A stretch of 64,000 nucleotides of DNA from Siphonodentalium dalli (Eukaryota; Mollusca; Scaphopoda; Gadilida; Siphonodentaliidae), in assembly GCA_032622095.1 (NCBI GenBank), contig CP136063.1, forward strand, positions 79,401,980 to 79,465,979, written 5' to 3'. This document shows, piece after piece, positions 32,544 to 44,441 of this stretch. Under the pieces are notes generated by a model. It ran no database searches. It worked only from the letters and a program-made list of their open reading frames with translations, and was not told the origin of the DNA. A program made the position numbers and the translations under genes. Position 1 is the stretch's first letter, and each line of letters begins with the position of its first letter.

Positions 32544-34732
32544 ACACAGAATACCATGAAACAATTGGTTGTCACACATTTAGCCATTGATTATATTTCT
32601 AATTATTAAGCCATATGCGGTAAGTAAGACCAGGGGCCTATACTATAGAATACAATTTTTGTAATAGCAGGCTTATTTGAGCCGTACAGAAGGTGTCGAT
32701 TACTATAGATCACTGTAATCTAACAGCGAACGCGATTTCTTGTAAATCACAAAAAGACGGCAAATCGAGTACTATCGACCACCGTTCGTTAAACGCACAT
32801 CTAAACATTTGTGATTTTGTCAAGGGAAATTACTCTAATGATATTTGCGAATGATATTGCAATGCCTATTTGTGTCAGTTGGTGAGCGAGTTATAGTTGA
32901 TGAATAAAGGTACATTATGTGTGACTATTTTCCGATACTTATTTTGACCACAATTGCGCTCGGTGAAAAAATTCCTTCGGTGTCATGCGGAATACTTACC
33001 ATTTTCAGATGTTTTATGTTACATGTTTCTTAACGGTTTGTCGAAAAAGGTCGGCAAAAACACATCGGTTGCCCTTCAAATGGCCAGATCAACTTTATAT
33101 AGCAATATTACCAATGGTGGAACCTGATTTGTCTATCTATAGCTTTAGGCAGGAGCAGCGGCTGAAATATTAGAAGTTGGAACATCTAGACCTTAATATT
33201 TGAAAAGTTTGAGGTACCATGCAGATGGAAAAATTCAACCCATGATGGGGTGCGATGGACTTGGTATTTTCGACCTGTGTCAAGGATGGGTGTTCATTTG
33301 GAAATTCCAATGTGGACCAACACTCCCTCGTCCATGGTCTCAGTGGACATCCAACCTCGATTATAAAACATATATATATAGCATCATCTACTTAAACTAT
33401 ACCTAATTCTCCGTACCTTCCATTTATACCCAACTAAGCGGCTGATTTTAGGCGAACATGTGACATTTGGTTTATAACCAACACGCACTACTACATTGGT
33501 AAGTTAAGGATCAGGGGACTCCGATTTTTTCTAAGAATTCACTCATGGAACATTCTGTGTGGCACTATTGGCCAAATTAAATTGTTTAGACCACAATGTG
33601 AACGCACACTTCTTGAGCACACAAATGCCATGCGGTTCAAATAGGCTACATAATGTCATGGTAAATATTTGGGGTCTACTGATTCTTAACGCAACTCAGC
33701 CTGAAATTATCAGTAACTGTTTCAACACGAAATACCATCATCCCCGATTCACCGCGTATCCATGTACCTTCGCACAAAGATCGTTTATATATACGTTTTG
33801 AGCCCAAGCCCGACAATTTACTGTAACTCTTTAATTCCATTCATAATTTAAATCTAGGCCGCTGATATGTCTATCTCCTTTCAACTCCATTGAGCGTAAA
33901 CCATCTCGATGGGTTAACAATTGAGATTCGGTGACCGCATTACAAAGAACATGTACCCAGCTAATCGCACTCACCATTATCCGCACGAACAATTGTCGTG
34001 ATCACGGTGTGAAAAATCAATAATGTAGCCTATGCGGTTGTAATCTAATAATGATTTTTTACAAAAATGGTATTATTGCTGTACTATAGAACCCGCTTAG
34101 TCAGTACTTTATCATTCCGTATTGTGATTTTTTACATATTACAAAGCTGTAGCGTTCGAGTACTATGAACACATGCAAAGATGAAACTTTCAGGCCCCCA
34201 TTTTCTCACCAAATGCAAAGATTTTCCGGTCAAGTGAATCCCGGTATATAGATGGTTCGACAAAAAAGATCATATAAGTCATTACATGTCAATATATTTG
34301 GCATATAAAGAGTTTCGGGCATATGTTGAGTTTCAATCTACAATGAAAGAAATACACTGATAGAAATACAGTCGAATACTATAGAACACAAAATATGTAT
34401 TACAAAATTAGTAAATCACAAATTAACGCTGATAGGCCCCAGGCTGCAAATGTCCACAAATGAAAGTGCATCCTGGTCAAGGAAATGTAGGTTTCTATGA
34501 AATACTCATTTATGGAACAGGGAATTGTTTATAATTATCAGAAAATAAAGACATGGGTTTGCATCACTCGAACGGGTGATGACATACCAATTGAAACTTG
34601 TGCAGCATTGACAAACTCCATGCAGGGTTTACCTCCCTTGGTGACTCGGTAAAACCGCTGCTATCAGCGACATTTTACCCACATTTGGTGGATTTCCGCG
34701 ATATTAAAATTTATAGCAAAATGCTGCCCTTA
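32544..34732. other. Receptor intron 2, nothing recognised
   Basis: AT-rich. Recurrent TACTATAGA motifs (32640, 32700, 34085, 34378) hint at old dispersed repeats, but no unit could be defined. Confidence 0.35.
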
Positions 34733-35252
34733 TTAAAGGCACGTTCGTTGTAGAAATATTCATATTTGTTCAAATCGCCATTACAGAAGGAATATTAAAA
34801 TATATATAGTTTTGTTCATATGCCAAACATAATCAGCGCGTAAATAGTATATTGTCACCAAGACGTATGGTGGTGTACGTAAACAATAGCCTGCTCGTGT
34901 TACAGAAATTTTGCTTCTGTTTACATAACACAGCGAAATTCTATTGGTTAATCACACACAAATGATAGAAACGCTCTTTATTATTTCCATATCAGGAAAA
35001 CAGTAACAAATAACGCTCTTTATGTTTGCCATATCCGGATCTGAACAAAAGCCAGGTTCTGTAACGTTTTTTGCTTTTGTTTACATAACAAAAGAAAAAC
35101 ATTTGACGATAACATACTATTTATGCCATAATTCTGATTGGTATAAGAACAAAGTATGTCTATATTTTACTATTCTTTCTGTGTATGGCAGTTTTTGACG
35201 GAGGTGAATATTTTAACAGCATACCCACCGCCAACACCGCCCGTATCTTTAA
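34733..35252 (+). mobile_element. TTAA MITE, family B, diverged copy 3
   Basis: Starts TTAAAGGCACGTTCGTTG and ends CGCCCGTATCTTTAA. The interior is clearly homologous (AAACGCTCTTTATT, TTTTTGACGG) but more diverged than the copies at 1124, 3187 and 46201. Confidence 0.75.
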
Positions 35253-36597
35253 AGGTGGATTATCTCTTTGTAAACATGTATTATATAGTTACCGGGGTAT
35301 AACATATTAGATTTGAATCGAAGATTCCTGTCCGGACATGCTTCTATCGATTAATATTAATTTTAAATCGAATATTTTCTGGTCTAAAACTGTGTGTTTG
35401 TGTTCAGCTAACGAACAATAGTGGTTACCGTTAACAGAGACCAGAAATTTTATGTAACAATTTTGTCACAAATAAACGTTAATTATAATTATTAGCGCTT
35501 ATATATGTGAAACAAAACAATACAAACAACCAATCTGTGACATTTGACTTGCATTGTGTAGTCGTAGGAACAGCCCAGTGCTCTATATCGCAATATGGTA
35601 TCATCCGAATGGTCTGTTCTAAAAATAGTAACATGAACGGTCCCGATTTAATATTCGAAATAAAATCAATATTAATTGATAGAAGCTTTTCCGGACAGGG
35701 GTCTTCAGTTCATATCTATTATTTTATACCCGCGCAACTATTTGAAATTTGTTATTTAAAGAGATAATCCATCTTTAAGCACACAAAATATCGAGAGAAA
35801 AATTGTGTGGTTTCGTACCTTAAGTTTGGAAAGTCCCACTAGAACCAAAGAACTATATTTGGAAACAGTGTGATTTGGTTCCCCGATTATTTTATCAGCA
35901 CAAACGTCTAAACGCACATGGACGACAATGTCCCGACAACACGTATGGCAAGTCAGACACAAGGGTTATAATTTGCTCCAATTTTGATGAGTTGCTTGCG
36001 AAAATCGTCAACAAAACTACTGCTCAGATCCTCGATTCTGTCATTAAGTTTTTAGTCAATTGTAAGAACATAGGAAATTTGACTTTGGGACGATCGGTTT
36101 TCGCCATTTGTTTGTAAAAGCCCGCGCTAAATATAGAAACGGCAGACTAGTACCCAACCGGTGACAGAGTCAGAAAGGAAGTATGACTGGTGCGCTCTGG
36201 TAGAGATTGCAACATTGATACCAAATGTATAACAAACAAATAAAGATAACTCTAGACTGGAACACGAGAACGTAATTTGCCATCTTATGATTGCTGTCAT
36301 GAAACGGATCAGATCAGATTACCCATTGTTAAGATATGTTTATCAGTATATTCAATGAAAGCACAATATCATACAACTACAGAGCCATTAGGCACAGTTG
36401 CATCTGCCAAGTCAAACCACCCGTGGGATGTATGGTTGTGTATTTTCGAACTAACTTCAAACATTAACTTCAAAAGCGTGAACATACAATAACTATCTGT
36501 TATCATATGAATGTCTCAAATACATTTCAGATAAAGACCTTCCATTCGCGAGTTAAGTCTGGATTTACATATATAGTTACAGCAATGCCCTAAGTAA
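35253..36597. other. Receptor intron 2, nothing recognised
   Basis: Several short open frames without motifs. Confidence 0.3.
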
Positions 36598-36674
36598 TCG
36601 TCTCCTTAAACACAGCAGAATTATGGGTAACTTTTCAGGATTTAGTCGGAAATATAGCTTGTTGTCATTGGTGA

Positions 36675-37613
36675 ATGGCAACAAGCCATAACCTGAAGTG
36701 CACATCGAAATCTTCTCAACCCATTGACCGATGCCAATGTGAGCATCGATGCGCAGAAAATCTTAGAGCGGACCTTCGTAGTTTTGCCACGCATGTTTAC
36801 GGCGAACTAAATCGTTTTGCTCATGTCACCTGGTCAACTCTTCACGCCAACAGAACTCAAAACGTGCCTGATGTGTCCATAATTCAGCAATCTTCTCCAG
36901 AAAGTCATGTTGATATACAGCCTGCGAACTCGCCTAATGTTGGGAATACGTCTTCACCCGTGCCCCGTGCATCCCAATTACACCCTCAAGACGCATCAAC
37001 CCCAACTTCTTCTAAACCAAATGTCAAGTATTCAGACAACGTTGACAGTGATTGGACGGGAGGTAACTCTATTAACGCTACGCACAACTCTCATTCTAGT
37101 CGAAAAGTTGGCAATAGCCATTCAGCCAGCACACTGGAGAGCGTAGATGTCGATGACTTCAATAACCGACCTAGACATGCATCTCCTAGAGATACCACAT
37201 CTTCTTTCAGCCAGAATCGCAGTAACGATTACTACAGATGTGACGATTCGCACGACATGGATTATGTACGTTTTAAACAAAATGAAAACTCACGTCCCAT
37301 CAGGACGCGGAGAATCTTTGTTGGTAATCTGGACACCAAAGTGGACGCCCAAGTTCTCTCAGACTACCTTAGTGAATATAAAATTCGTCACTCAGTAATT
37401 CGCATTCTCCGTGGTGGAAAGTACGATGGTCCCGTCTCGGCACGTATAAATGTTCATGTTCATGATTTTGAAGAAGCCCTGGAGACCGGTTTCTGGCCAG
37501 AGTCTGTACTTTGTAGACCCTGGCTTTCTAAGAGTTCATTCGGCGACAGACGTCCAGCAACAAATAATGTCCGTTTTAACCGTCAGTCAAATCGGTTTGG
37601 AGAGGATGCTTGA
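36675..37613 (+). CDS. LINE ORF1 protein with RRM-like domain
   Basis: A 312-residue protein, open throughout. Residues 1-60 include an HxC-rich start (CQCEHRCAEN). Residues 60-200 are Ser/Asn/Pro-rich and look disordered. Residues about 212-285 (RRIFVGNLDTKVDAQVLSDY through FEEALETGFWPESVLCRPWL) fit an RRM-like fold, as found in ORF1 proteins that bind the element RNA. No CCHC zinc knuckle is present. It ends 65 bp before ORF2. Function in RNA binding is inferred from position and fold pattern. Confidence 0.75.
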   Translation: MATSHNLKCTSKSSQPIDRCQCEHRCAENLRADLRSFATHVYGELNRFAHVTWSTLHANRTQNVPDVSIIQQSSPESHVDIQPANSPNVGNTSSPVPRASQLHPQDASTPTSSKPNVKYSDNVDSDWTGGNSINATHNSHSSRKVGNSHSASTLESVDVDDFNNRPRHASPRDTTSSFSQNRSNDYYRCDDSHDMDYVRFKQNENSRPIRTRRIFVGNLDTKVDAQVLSDYLSEYKIRHSVIRILRGGKYDGPVSARINVHVHDFEEALETGFWPESVLCRPWLSKSSFGDRRPATNNVRFNRQSNRFGEDA

Positions 37614-37678
37614 TATCCCAAATGTTGTAGTAATTTCTTCATTTTCAGATCTACAATATTCCTAATGCATGGCACAAA

Positions 37679-40600
37679 ATGATTCGCACTGATAAACATA
37701 GTATTGTGTATAAGAACTCACATAAACGTAGGTCTTTTGCACTGTCAATTTGTATAGTCGTGATGTTGAATATCGTCACGTGGAACGCCACTGGGGCGAT
37801 GGGTAGCAGCAGCTACATGTCAGATCTACTTGCAAATCAGGAGGTGGACTTTTTTGGAATCAGCGAGCATTGGCTCCACAATCACAATGTACACATACTT
37901 GATACTATTAGCAACAATTACCGGTACCACGCAGTGTGTGATTTCTCACAGAGACTACCCATGCAGAGGGGGCGTGACAAGGGTGGTGTAGCGATTTTCT
38001 GGCACAGAAGGCTGGATAGCGCTGTCTCAATACTTGACCTAAATGACGATAGACTATGTGGTATTCAATTACAGTTAGATAACTTGCAATACATTTATAT
38101 TATACAGGTCTATCTGCCCTCAACGAACTACACAGTCGCATTTTATCGTGACTATTTAAATAAGCTGGACATTACGATTGATTATTACTCATCTATGGGT
38201 ACAGTTATTGTCATGGGTGATTTTAACGGCAATATCCAGAAATCGGATGCCAGAAATCGCAGTTTCAAGAAACTTATCGCACGTAGGAAACTCGTTTCTG
38301 TGAATCAGTCTGATCCGGTCACACGTTTGGTTGCTACACACATTCCAGCTTATGCAGCAAGCGGCTCAGGCACCACGATCGATCATATATTTATACACAA
38401 ATCAAATCTGCACCGTGTAAACGAAATAAGAGTCATCGACGACTCTGCCACTGATTATTCCAACCACCGTCCTATCAAAATGCTCATCGAGCTAGGTAAT
38501 CACCGCACTCGTCCAAATTCCGAGCGATGCACTGTCAACTGGAAGAAGTTTTTATCTTCAGAATCTTCAATGGCTGGTTATCAAAATTGTGTCGATGAAC
38601 TTCTACCCAATAGTCCCATTACGGACTCTGCTAGTCTTGATAAATATTACTCAGGCATTATCGAAGCTATTAATTCTGCGTCGTCAATCTTCATTCCAAA
38701 GAAAATGTACAAATCGCACGTTAAACCATACTGGAATGAAAAGCTGAAGGAACTTCATAATCAAATGCGCAACTTCAAACGTATATGGAACGTTGAAGGT
38801 CGCCCAAGAGGTCAGGATCACCTCTCGTATGCCCAATATAAAGCAGCGAAGTGTGCGTTCCGCAAGGAACTACGACATAGCAACTTGAAATTCTTGTCAA
38901 GCCAAAACGACCAAGTTGACAATGCTGCGGAAATCAACCAAGAGCACTTTTTTCGGTTATTTAACCAAAACAAATCTAGAACTAGGGCAACTAATAATAA
39001 CTTCTTCGAAGTTGACAATGCTATGCTCCGTAATCCAGAAGAAATCACAACTGCGTGGGCTGAGTATTATGAACGATTATATTGCCAACTTGAGTCGGAC
39101 GCATTCGATCATCATCATTACGATTATGTCAATAATTCAGTTGAAGACATTGCATCTAACATAAACACACATGGTGTCTCTACCCCACTTGATAAACATA
39201 TGTTATATCCTATTTCTATTCAGGAGCTAAAGGAAATTCTCAAGTCAATGAATATGGGGAAAGCTCCTGGTCCGGACATGATATGTTACGAGCACATTGT
39301 GTATGGAGGCGAGTCGTTACATGAACGGTTAGCGTACGTCTTGAACAAAATGCTAGATCTACAACATATACCCGCTATGGCAAAATCTGGCCTGATGATT
39401 TCCCTGTATATGGGGGGTGATAAGCCAAAAACTAAATTCGACAGCTACAGGGCAATAACTCTTCTACCAGTTCTGTATAAGACACTAGAAAAAATAATGT
39501 TGTCTCGCATGGAACGCAATACGCCAAATCTAATTAAAGTTCACCCCCTTCAAAACGGTTTTCAGAAAAATGTCAGTTGTCTTATGTCGTCATATGTATT
39601 GCATGAAAGCATGAATTTCACAAAAGAACAACAGTCTAAACTATTCGCCTGCTTCTTGGATGTACATAAGGCATTCGACACAGTATGGATCAACGGCTTA
39701 TTGTTGAAACTACACCATCGTGGGTTCCAAGGCAAAATATGGCTCCTCCTAAGAGAGTTTTTGAGTAATATATCATGTGTAGTCAAACATACAGACATTC
39801 TGTCTAAGTCAATTGCGATAAAACAAGGCGCACGGCAAGGGGATATTTTATCCCCTCTGTTATATATGTTGTACATAGATGATCTGTTGTATGAACTTGA
39901 AGCTTCAAACTTTGGTTTTCGACTTTTATCCTCCAACTGCTCGTCTCCAACACAAGCTGATGATATGACATTATTGTCCCTCTCAAGTTACGGCTTACAA
40001 CGTTTATGCGATATATGCACATCATATAGTCAAAAGTGGCGGTTCATGTATAATCCAAACAAATGTAAAGTCATCGTTTTTAACGAAACTTCTCGCCAGA
40101 GTTGCAACACAAGTAGACGATGGACTGTCGCTGGTAGTACTTTGACCGAAACAGACGAAATCACTCATTTGGGCATACAAGTAAATAAGTACAGCTTTGT
40201 CAAAGAATTTGTTGAAGTCATTGTAGACAAAATCAGGTCAACTTTTTTCCTCTTAAGTAATGCTGGTCTTTATGCCGGAGGGATCACTCCGTCGAGTTGC
40301 GCAACTATATACAAAACGATGGTGCTGCCAAAAGGATTATATGGATCAGAATTTCTGTGTGGCATGTCTGTGTCAGATACTACTTCGCTCGAGAAAATCC
40401 ACCGATTTTGCTTGAAACGCATTCAAGGACTGCCTGTAAGGACGAGAACCGATATTGTCCTAGGTCTCATGGGCCTAGGCCCTATTTCCTCTTTTATAGA
40501 TGCACAAAAACTCAGTTTGTTTGGTAGCCTTTGTCGCATATCGCCTTCCAAAGTATGCAAGGAAATTTTTGTATCAAGACTTCACATGCATCTTTCTCGT

Positions 40601-41242
40601 AAATATAATAATCCTCAGTCATACTTTGCTGACATTGAACGAATTCTTATTTCTCACAACTTGAACCAATATCTTGAGCAACTCGCAGTAGTCGGTACGT
40701 GTCCAATCCGCCCGGAGTGGACCCGACTAGTCAAAACGGAAGTCAACAGTAAGCGCGATATCGACTGGACGCAACATGTTCAAAACGACCCAACACTAAC
40801 ATGCTTCTATCAAATCCAAAGTCACTTACAGATGTCTCTCCTTTGGCGTTGTTGTCGGCAATATCCAGAGCGGAAGAGATACTTTTTCACCGTTGCCCAA
40901 CTTATAGCGACTACTGCTACCAAACACGAGGGTACTTGTGCGTTATGTCACTTGGTTTATGACGACGTGGTAACACACGTTATGATTTATTGCACTCATC
41001 ATATAGTGTGCTCTCGTCGTAATGACATGTGGTACCAAATGATTGACACATTTGGATTACTGTTCTATCTTTGGGTGGATGAGCTTGACGATGATGAACT
41101 TGTAATGCTTCACCTTACAAAACTTCCGTCTGAATTATTTTCTTTCATTGAAGACCCTATGTTTTTCGTATCATTTATAGTTCACCACACCCACTTATTA
41201 TGGCTATCACACAAAATGCTGTCAAGTCTTCATTCTGAGTAA
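37679..41242 (+). CDS. LINE ORF2: APE endonuclease and reverse transcriptase
   Basis: A 1187-residue open frame. The endonuclease probably starts at Met29 (MLNIVTWNATGAMG), so the first 28 residues may be untranslated or a leader. Endonuclease residues seen: N36, E63 (ISEHW), the VMGDFNGN motif at 178-185, IDHIF and the catalytic His in YSNHRP (about 260-265). Reverse transcriptase: GKAPGPDM (527-534), SYRAITLLPVLYKTLEK (589-605), FLDVHKAFDTVW (659-670), GARQGDILSPLLY (717-729), QADDMTLLS (759-767). A C-terminal zinc-like motif, CALCHLVYDDVVTHVMIYC (1087-1105), follows. No RNase H domain is recognised. All catalytic residues are present and no stop occurs, so the copy may be young. The clade is not certain; the I/Jockey-like group is most likely. 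Confidence 0.9.
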   Translation: MIRTDKHSIVYKNSHKRRSFALSICIVVMLNIVTWNATGAMGSSSYMSDLLANQEVDFFGISEHWLHNHNVHILDTISNNYRYHAVCDFSQRLPMQRGRDKGGVAIFWHRRLDSAVSILDLNDDRLCGIQLQLDNLQYIYIIQVYLPSTNYTVAFYRDYLNKLDITIDYYSSMGTVIVMGDFNGNIQKSDARNRSFKKLIARRKLVSVNQSDPVTRLVATHIPAYAASGSGTTIDHIFIHKSNLHRVNEIRVIDDSATDYSNHRPIKMLIELGNHRTRPNSERCTVNWKKFLSSESSMAGYQNCVDELLPNSPITDSASLDKYYSGIIEAINSASSIFIPKKMYKSHVKPYWNEKLKELHNQMRNFKRIWNVEGRPRGQDHLSYAQYKAAKCAFRKELRHSNLKFLSSQNDQVDNAAEINQEHFFRLFNQNKSRTRATNNNFFEVDNAMLRNPEEITTAWAEYYERLYCQLESDAFDHHHYDYVNNSVEDIASNINTHGVSTPLDKHMLYPISIQELKEILKSMNMGKAPGPDMICYEHIVYGGESLHERLAYVLNKMLDLQHIPAMAKSGLMISLYMGGDKPKTKFDSYRAITLLPVLYKTLEKIMLSRMERNTPNLIKVHPLQNGFQKNVSCLMSSYVLHESMNFTKEQQSKLFACFLDVHKAFDTVWINGLLLKLHHRGFQGKIWLLLREFLSNISCVVKHTDILSKSIAIKQGARQGDILSPLLYMLYIDDLLYELEASNFGFRLLSSNCSSPTQADDMTLLSLSSYGLQRLCDICTSYSQKWRFMYNPNKCKVIVFNETSRQSCNTSRRWTVAGSTLTETDEITHLGIQVNKYSFVKEFVEVIVDKIRSTFFLLSNAGLYAGGITPSSCATIYKTMVLPKGLYGSEFLCGMSVSDTTSLEKIHRFCLKRIQGLPVRTRTDIVLGLMGLGPISSFIDAQKLSLFGSLCRISPSKVCKEIFVSRLHMHLSRKYNNPQSYFADIERILISHNLNQYLEQLAVVGTCPIRPEWTRLVKTEVNSKRDIDWTQHVQNDPTLTCFYQIQSHLQMSLLWRCCRQYPERKRYFFTVAQLIATTATKHEGTCALCHLVYDDVVTHVMIYCTHHIVCSRRNDMWYQMIDTFGLLFYLWVDELDDDELVMLHLTKLPSELFSFIEDPMFFVSFIVHHTHLLWLSHKMLSSLHSE

Positions 41243-42005
41243 TCTCCAAACGTATCAACGAAACTCCACAGTGGTATATTAGGACCAATTATTAACTGAT
41301 CACCACAGAAATCAAATTCCAATGTTCGGATCAAAAATGCAAAGGAAATAAGCTTTCATTCCCAATTAAGTTATATTACCACATCAGACGAAAGGCCAAT
41401 TACGTTGATACAGGTAATATGTTTTTTTCGAAATTGTATCTCTGTGTATTGTAGTCTGTCGGTGTAGTCATCATCACTCGTCCATGCGGATGTGATGTTA
41501 CCGGTGTGAATGTAAAAATAGCAGTTGTGTGCGCTTTTGTATTCCTTGCACTTATGCATTGTGGTATATCAATTGTATTTGAATAGTAAACGACACAATA
41601 CTAACATTTGAATAATATTCCAAATTCTAACTGATTGCCGCCAGTAAATTAGCAAATGCGAGTTTAAGCATTTATTCTCTGTACCTTTCGAATTTTATCC
41701 GCATTATGTAAATATGTTCAGGTTTAAAATTTATGTTCGCGTGCCTGTGTTTGTCTATCTGCATATACTATGTCCGCATGTCGTTATGTCTGATTGCATG
41801 TCTGAATTTATATCTGCCTGTGGGTAAGGCTTCTCAATATTTGACCAAACATGTATACCATGTCTTGGAGGCACTTGTGTCATTTGTGTATATATATACT
41901 GCTATTTGTTTATTTTCATGTTGGCTAAAATGTTAGCCTACCTTGATACTGTATACATGTATAACATTTGATAAACTCTTCAGTTATGGAGGTCAATAAA
42001 GATAT

Positions 42006-42234
42006 ATATAACTCTGCTGTGTTTAAGGAGTCGATTACTTAGAGCATTACTTTATGACAATTTCTTCACAAAAACAGTTTAATACACGCGTGTATCACAT
42101 TCGCGATACACCATACAACTACAACTGGTACCTTATTTGTTCCATAATATAATTAGAAAGCACATATGAACACACAAATTTGATATATAGGTTGTCCGGT
42201 ATTGATTTTCACAAAAGGACTATTTAGCAGGTTA
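42006..42234. other. Nothing recognised
   Basis: Short spacer after the LINE. Confidence 0.3.
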
Positions 42235-42605
42235 TGATTTCTGCCTGTTCTCCTGAAAACCCGCACATTTTCTGATTATAACAGAACATGTTTTAGTTAG
42301 ATTATCTGCTTAGGATAGCCTCATTTTGAGTCGGTAATGTGCTGAAAATGAGAGAGTTTTAGTCACATATCGACTAATAGTGAGGCGATTCTAAGGTGAT
42401 TACGTGCGGACAATTACTCAAATAAACCAACGCATGACTTTTTAGGGTGTACGATCCTTAATGTGCGTTTTCACTGTGGCCCGCGCCATAAAACGAAATA
42501 ACTGATATGACTCCATTATCTGCTTGTTTCAGAATCATATAATCACATTGTGTACCTGTTTCACATTATAGGTCGATTATGTGCGTATTTGAGCGATGAT
42601 ATGTT
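42235..42605 (-). repeat. Family D repeat, inverted copy
   Basis: Same layout as 28815, including ATCTGCTTAGGATAGCCTCA and its mirror, ATTATCTGCTTGTTTCAGAA and the end TATTTGAGCGATGATATG. The most complete copy. Confidence 0.75.
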
Positions 42606-42703
42606 TTCTTCCATGCGAGCAAAGTATGGGGCATGTATATAAATATATGACGCATAGTCTTATAAACCATATATTTCCTGTAATAAATGCTAAATATACA
42701 TAC

Positions 42704-42921
42704 CTTGAAGAAAGTAAAGATGTTTGTACCGTATTTCACAAGAGGTTTGGTCTCACCCTGTGATGCCAACTCGTGGATACTGTTAATGGGTTTGTGTAGA
42801 ATAGGTACCACCAGGAAGGCGGCCAGGTTTGCTGTGTACGATGATACCATTACGACGGTGAACACCCACCAGAACATTAACAGCAGTCGACCAGAAGCTG
42901 TTGTTGGTCTTGGCTCGCCAC
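42704..42921 (-). CDS. Ionotropic glutamate receptor exon (M3 and start of S2)
   Basis: Acceptor TTGCAG before 42921 and donor CAAG|GTATGT after 42704. The exon completes a Gly codon begun in the previous exon and ends in phase 0. It encodes the pore exit GGEPRPTTASGR, the M3 helix with the hallmark SYTANLAAF gating motif, and the start of S2 up to YGTNIFTFFK. In AMPA and kainate receptors this last segment is YGxxxxGSTxxFF, and the Ser-Thr pair binds the ligand carboxylate. Here about three residues are missing and the pair is absent. The gene product would act in the plasma membrane as one subunit of a tetrameric cation channel. Confidence 0.92.
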
Positions 42922-44097
42922 CTGCAAGATTAGTTTCAAACATGTGTATTTGTGTTATTTTATAAAACATGGTATATAACACCTACAATTTAGACAGACA
43001 ATGTGATTGGATGACATGTGCTGTCTAACTTATGGGACTGAGATTAAATTTTCGTATGCTTACATTTTTCTTCCAATATCTTCCAGTATTGAAGATTGAA
43101 GATACTCAATCCGATTCGATAGTCCCCATATCATCAGATTCCAAAAACAACAATTTTTTTGGAAATGCCGCGTCAGTTATCATAATCGATTAGTTGACCA
43201 AAAATAATGCCAACCACAGTCAACTATAGTATAAAATTGCCCAAAATCTGTTATTTATCAACATATTTCAAAGAAATATTGCCGTAATGTCAAATATCTG
43301 ACACAAAAAAAAGCCACTTGATTTTAGAGTTATCCATCTTCATCCGTAATTTGGTCGAAGACCGTCTTCTCGTCAACTTTTACTGGGCACTAAAAACTAT
43401 TAGTGAAAAATAATATCTTTTAAAAATTGATATCTGACCACTCTGAGCTTTGATGGGTGGTTTCCTCGACTCGAATCAAATATGTTTTACCCCCGAAGCC
43501 AAGGAAATAGTAATATGCGAGCGTTAATTCGGATTATGCATCTTTAATAAATTACTACCACAGTGGCAAAACATGACACAGGAGTTGGGACTGGTATATA
43601 TTGCATGCGAAATACACATGTACGTTTCAGGATTGAAAAAACAACAGAACCATTTATTCGACGTATATCTCCTGACAAAACGGCCACCCATGTGTTACAA
43701 TTTTCCTTTTTGAATGTCGATATATGACCAACTGAACCTCGTATTAATGGCACATGGGCACCATATAATTAATGTTATTCTTTAATAGCGTGATGTAAAT
43801 TCTTCAGATTGCTTGCTGGTATAAATTAAAATAGTTGAATACGCCTGATATTTCAGACTGTTATAGTCATATAGCTTATGGCGTTGTGCAATTCACAGAA
43901 CCGATGACAGTAGCTAACAAGTGCTGAGTACTTGGACATCACAGTTCTGGAAAATGATGGATTTGATTTCGCTTGGTATTTATGCGACTGTTTCTGATTG
44001 TGCGTCATAAATCTCTTAAATTTATAGCGTATTAGTACTATTATTATATAGCGACGACTACGTATGCTGTTATGATATTGATTATGACTATGATCGA
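42922..44097. other. Receptor intron 1, nothing recognised
   Basis: No repeat family or open frame that can be supported. Confidence 0.35.
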
Positions 44098-44265
44098 TGG
44101 TTACGACGATGATGGTGATGGAGAAGAGGACACAGATTATAATATGGTGATGATGACGATGGTCAGGCGACGCCGATGATGGCGATGACAATGGTGATGA
44201 AGATGGCGTGATGGGGATGATGATGACGATGATGAATACGATGATGATGAAAATTGCAATGATGA
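44098..44265 (+). repeat. Degenerate (GAT)n microsatellite
   Basis: GATGATGGTGATGG-type repeats within receptor intron 1. Confidence 0.85.
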
Positions 44266-44441
44266 ATTCACAAGGCTGGATGAGAAGAAAAAACGGGGGT
44301 TGAAGTATATATTGTATATGTATGATGTCTTTCTTTATGTTCTGGTGTCCATCTTTTGTAAATAACTATATTTGTGTTTTCTCAATGTCGATATATGATA
44401 TCTTGGATCTGAGAATAAAGCATATATGAATGAGAATTTAC

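Larger units (their letters stand above)
36598..42005 (+). mobile_element. Apparently full-length non-LTR retrotransposon (LINE)
   Basis: A short leader, ORF1 (36675-37613), a 65-bp gap, a long uninterrupted ORF2 (37679-41242) and a 3' region of about 0.75 kb that may end near 42005, where AATAAA is followed by GATATATATA. The outer limits are inference: no target-site duplication could be fixed. It lies in intron 2 of the glutamate receptor, in antisense orientation. A C-terminal fragment of the same family is at 23773-24386, and a leader fragment at 7704. Confidence 0.75.

Noticed and set aside
38818-40527. Several frames of 70-124 residues inside the LINE
   Set aside because: Shadows of ORF2 in other frames.
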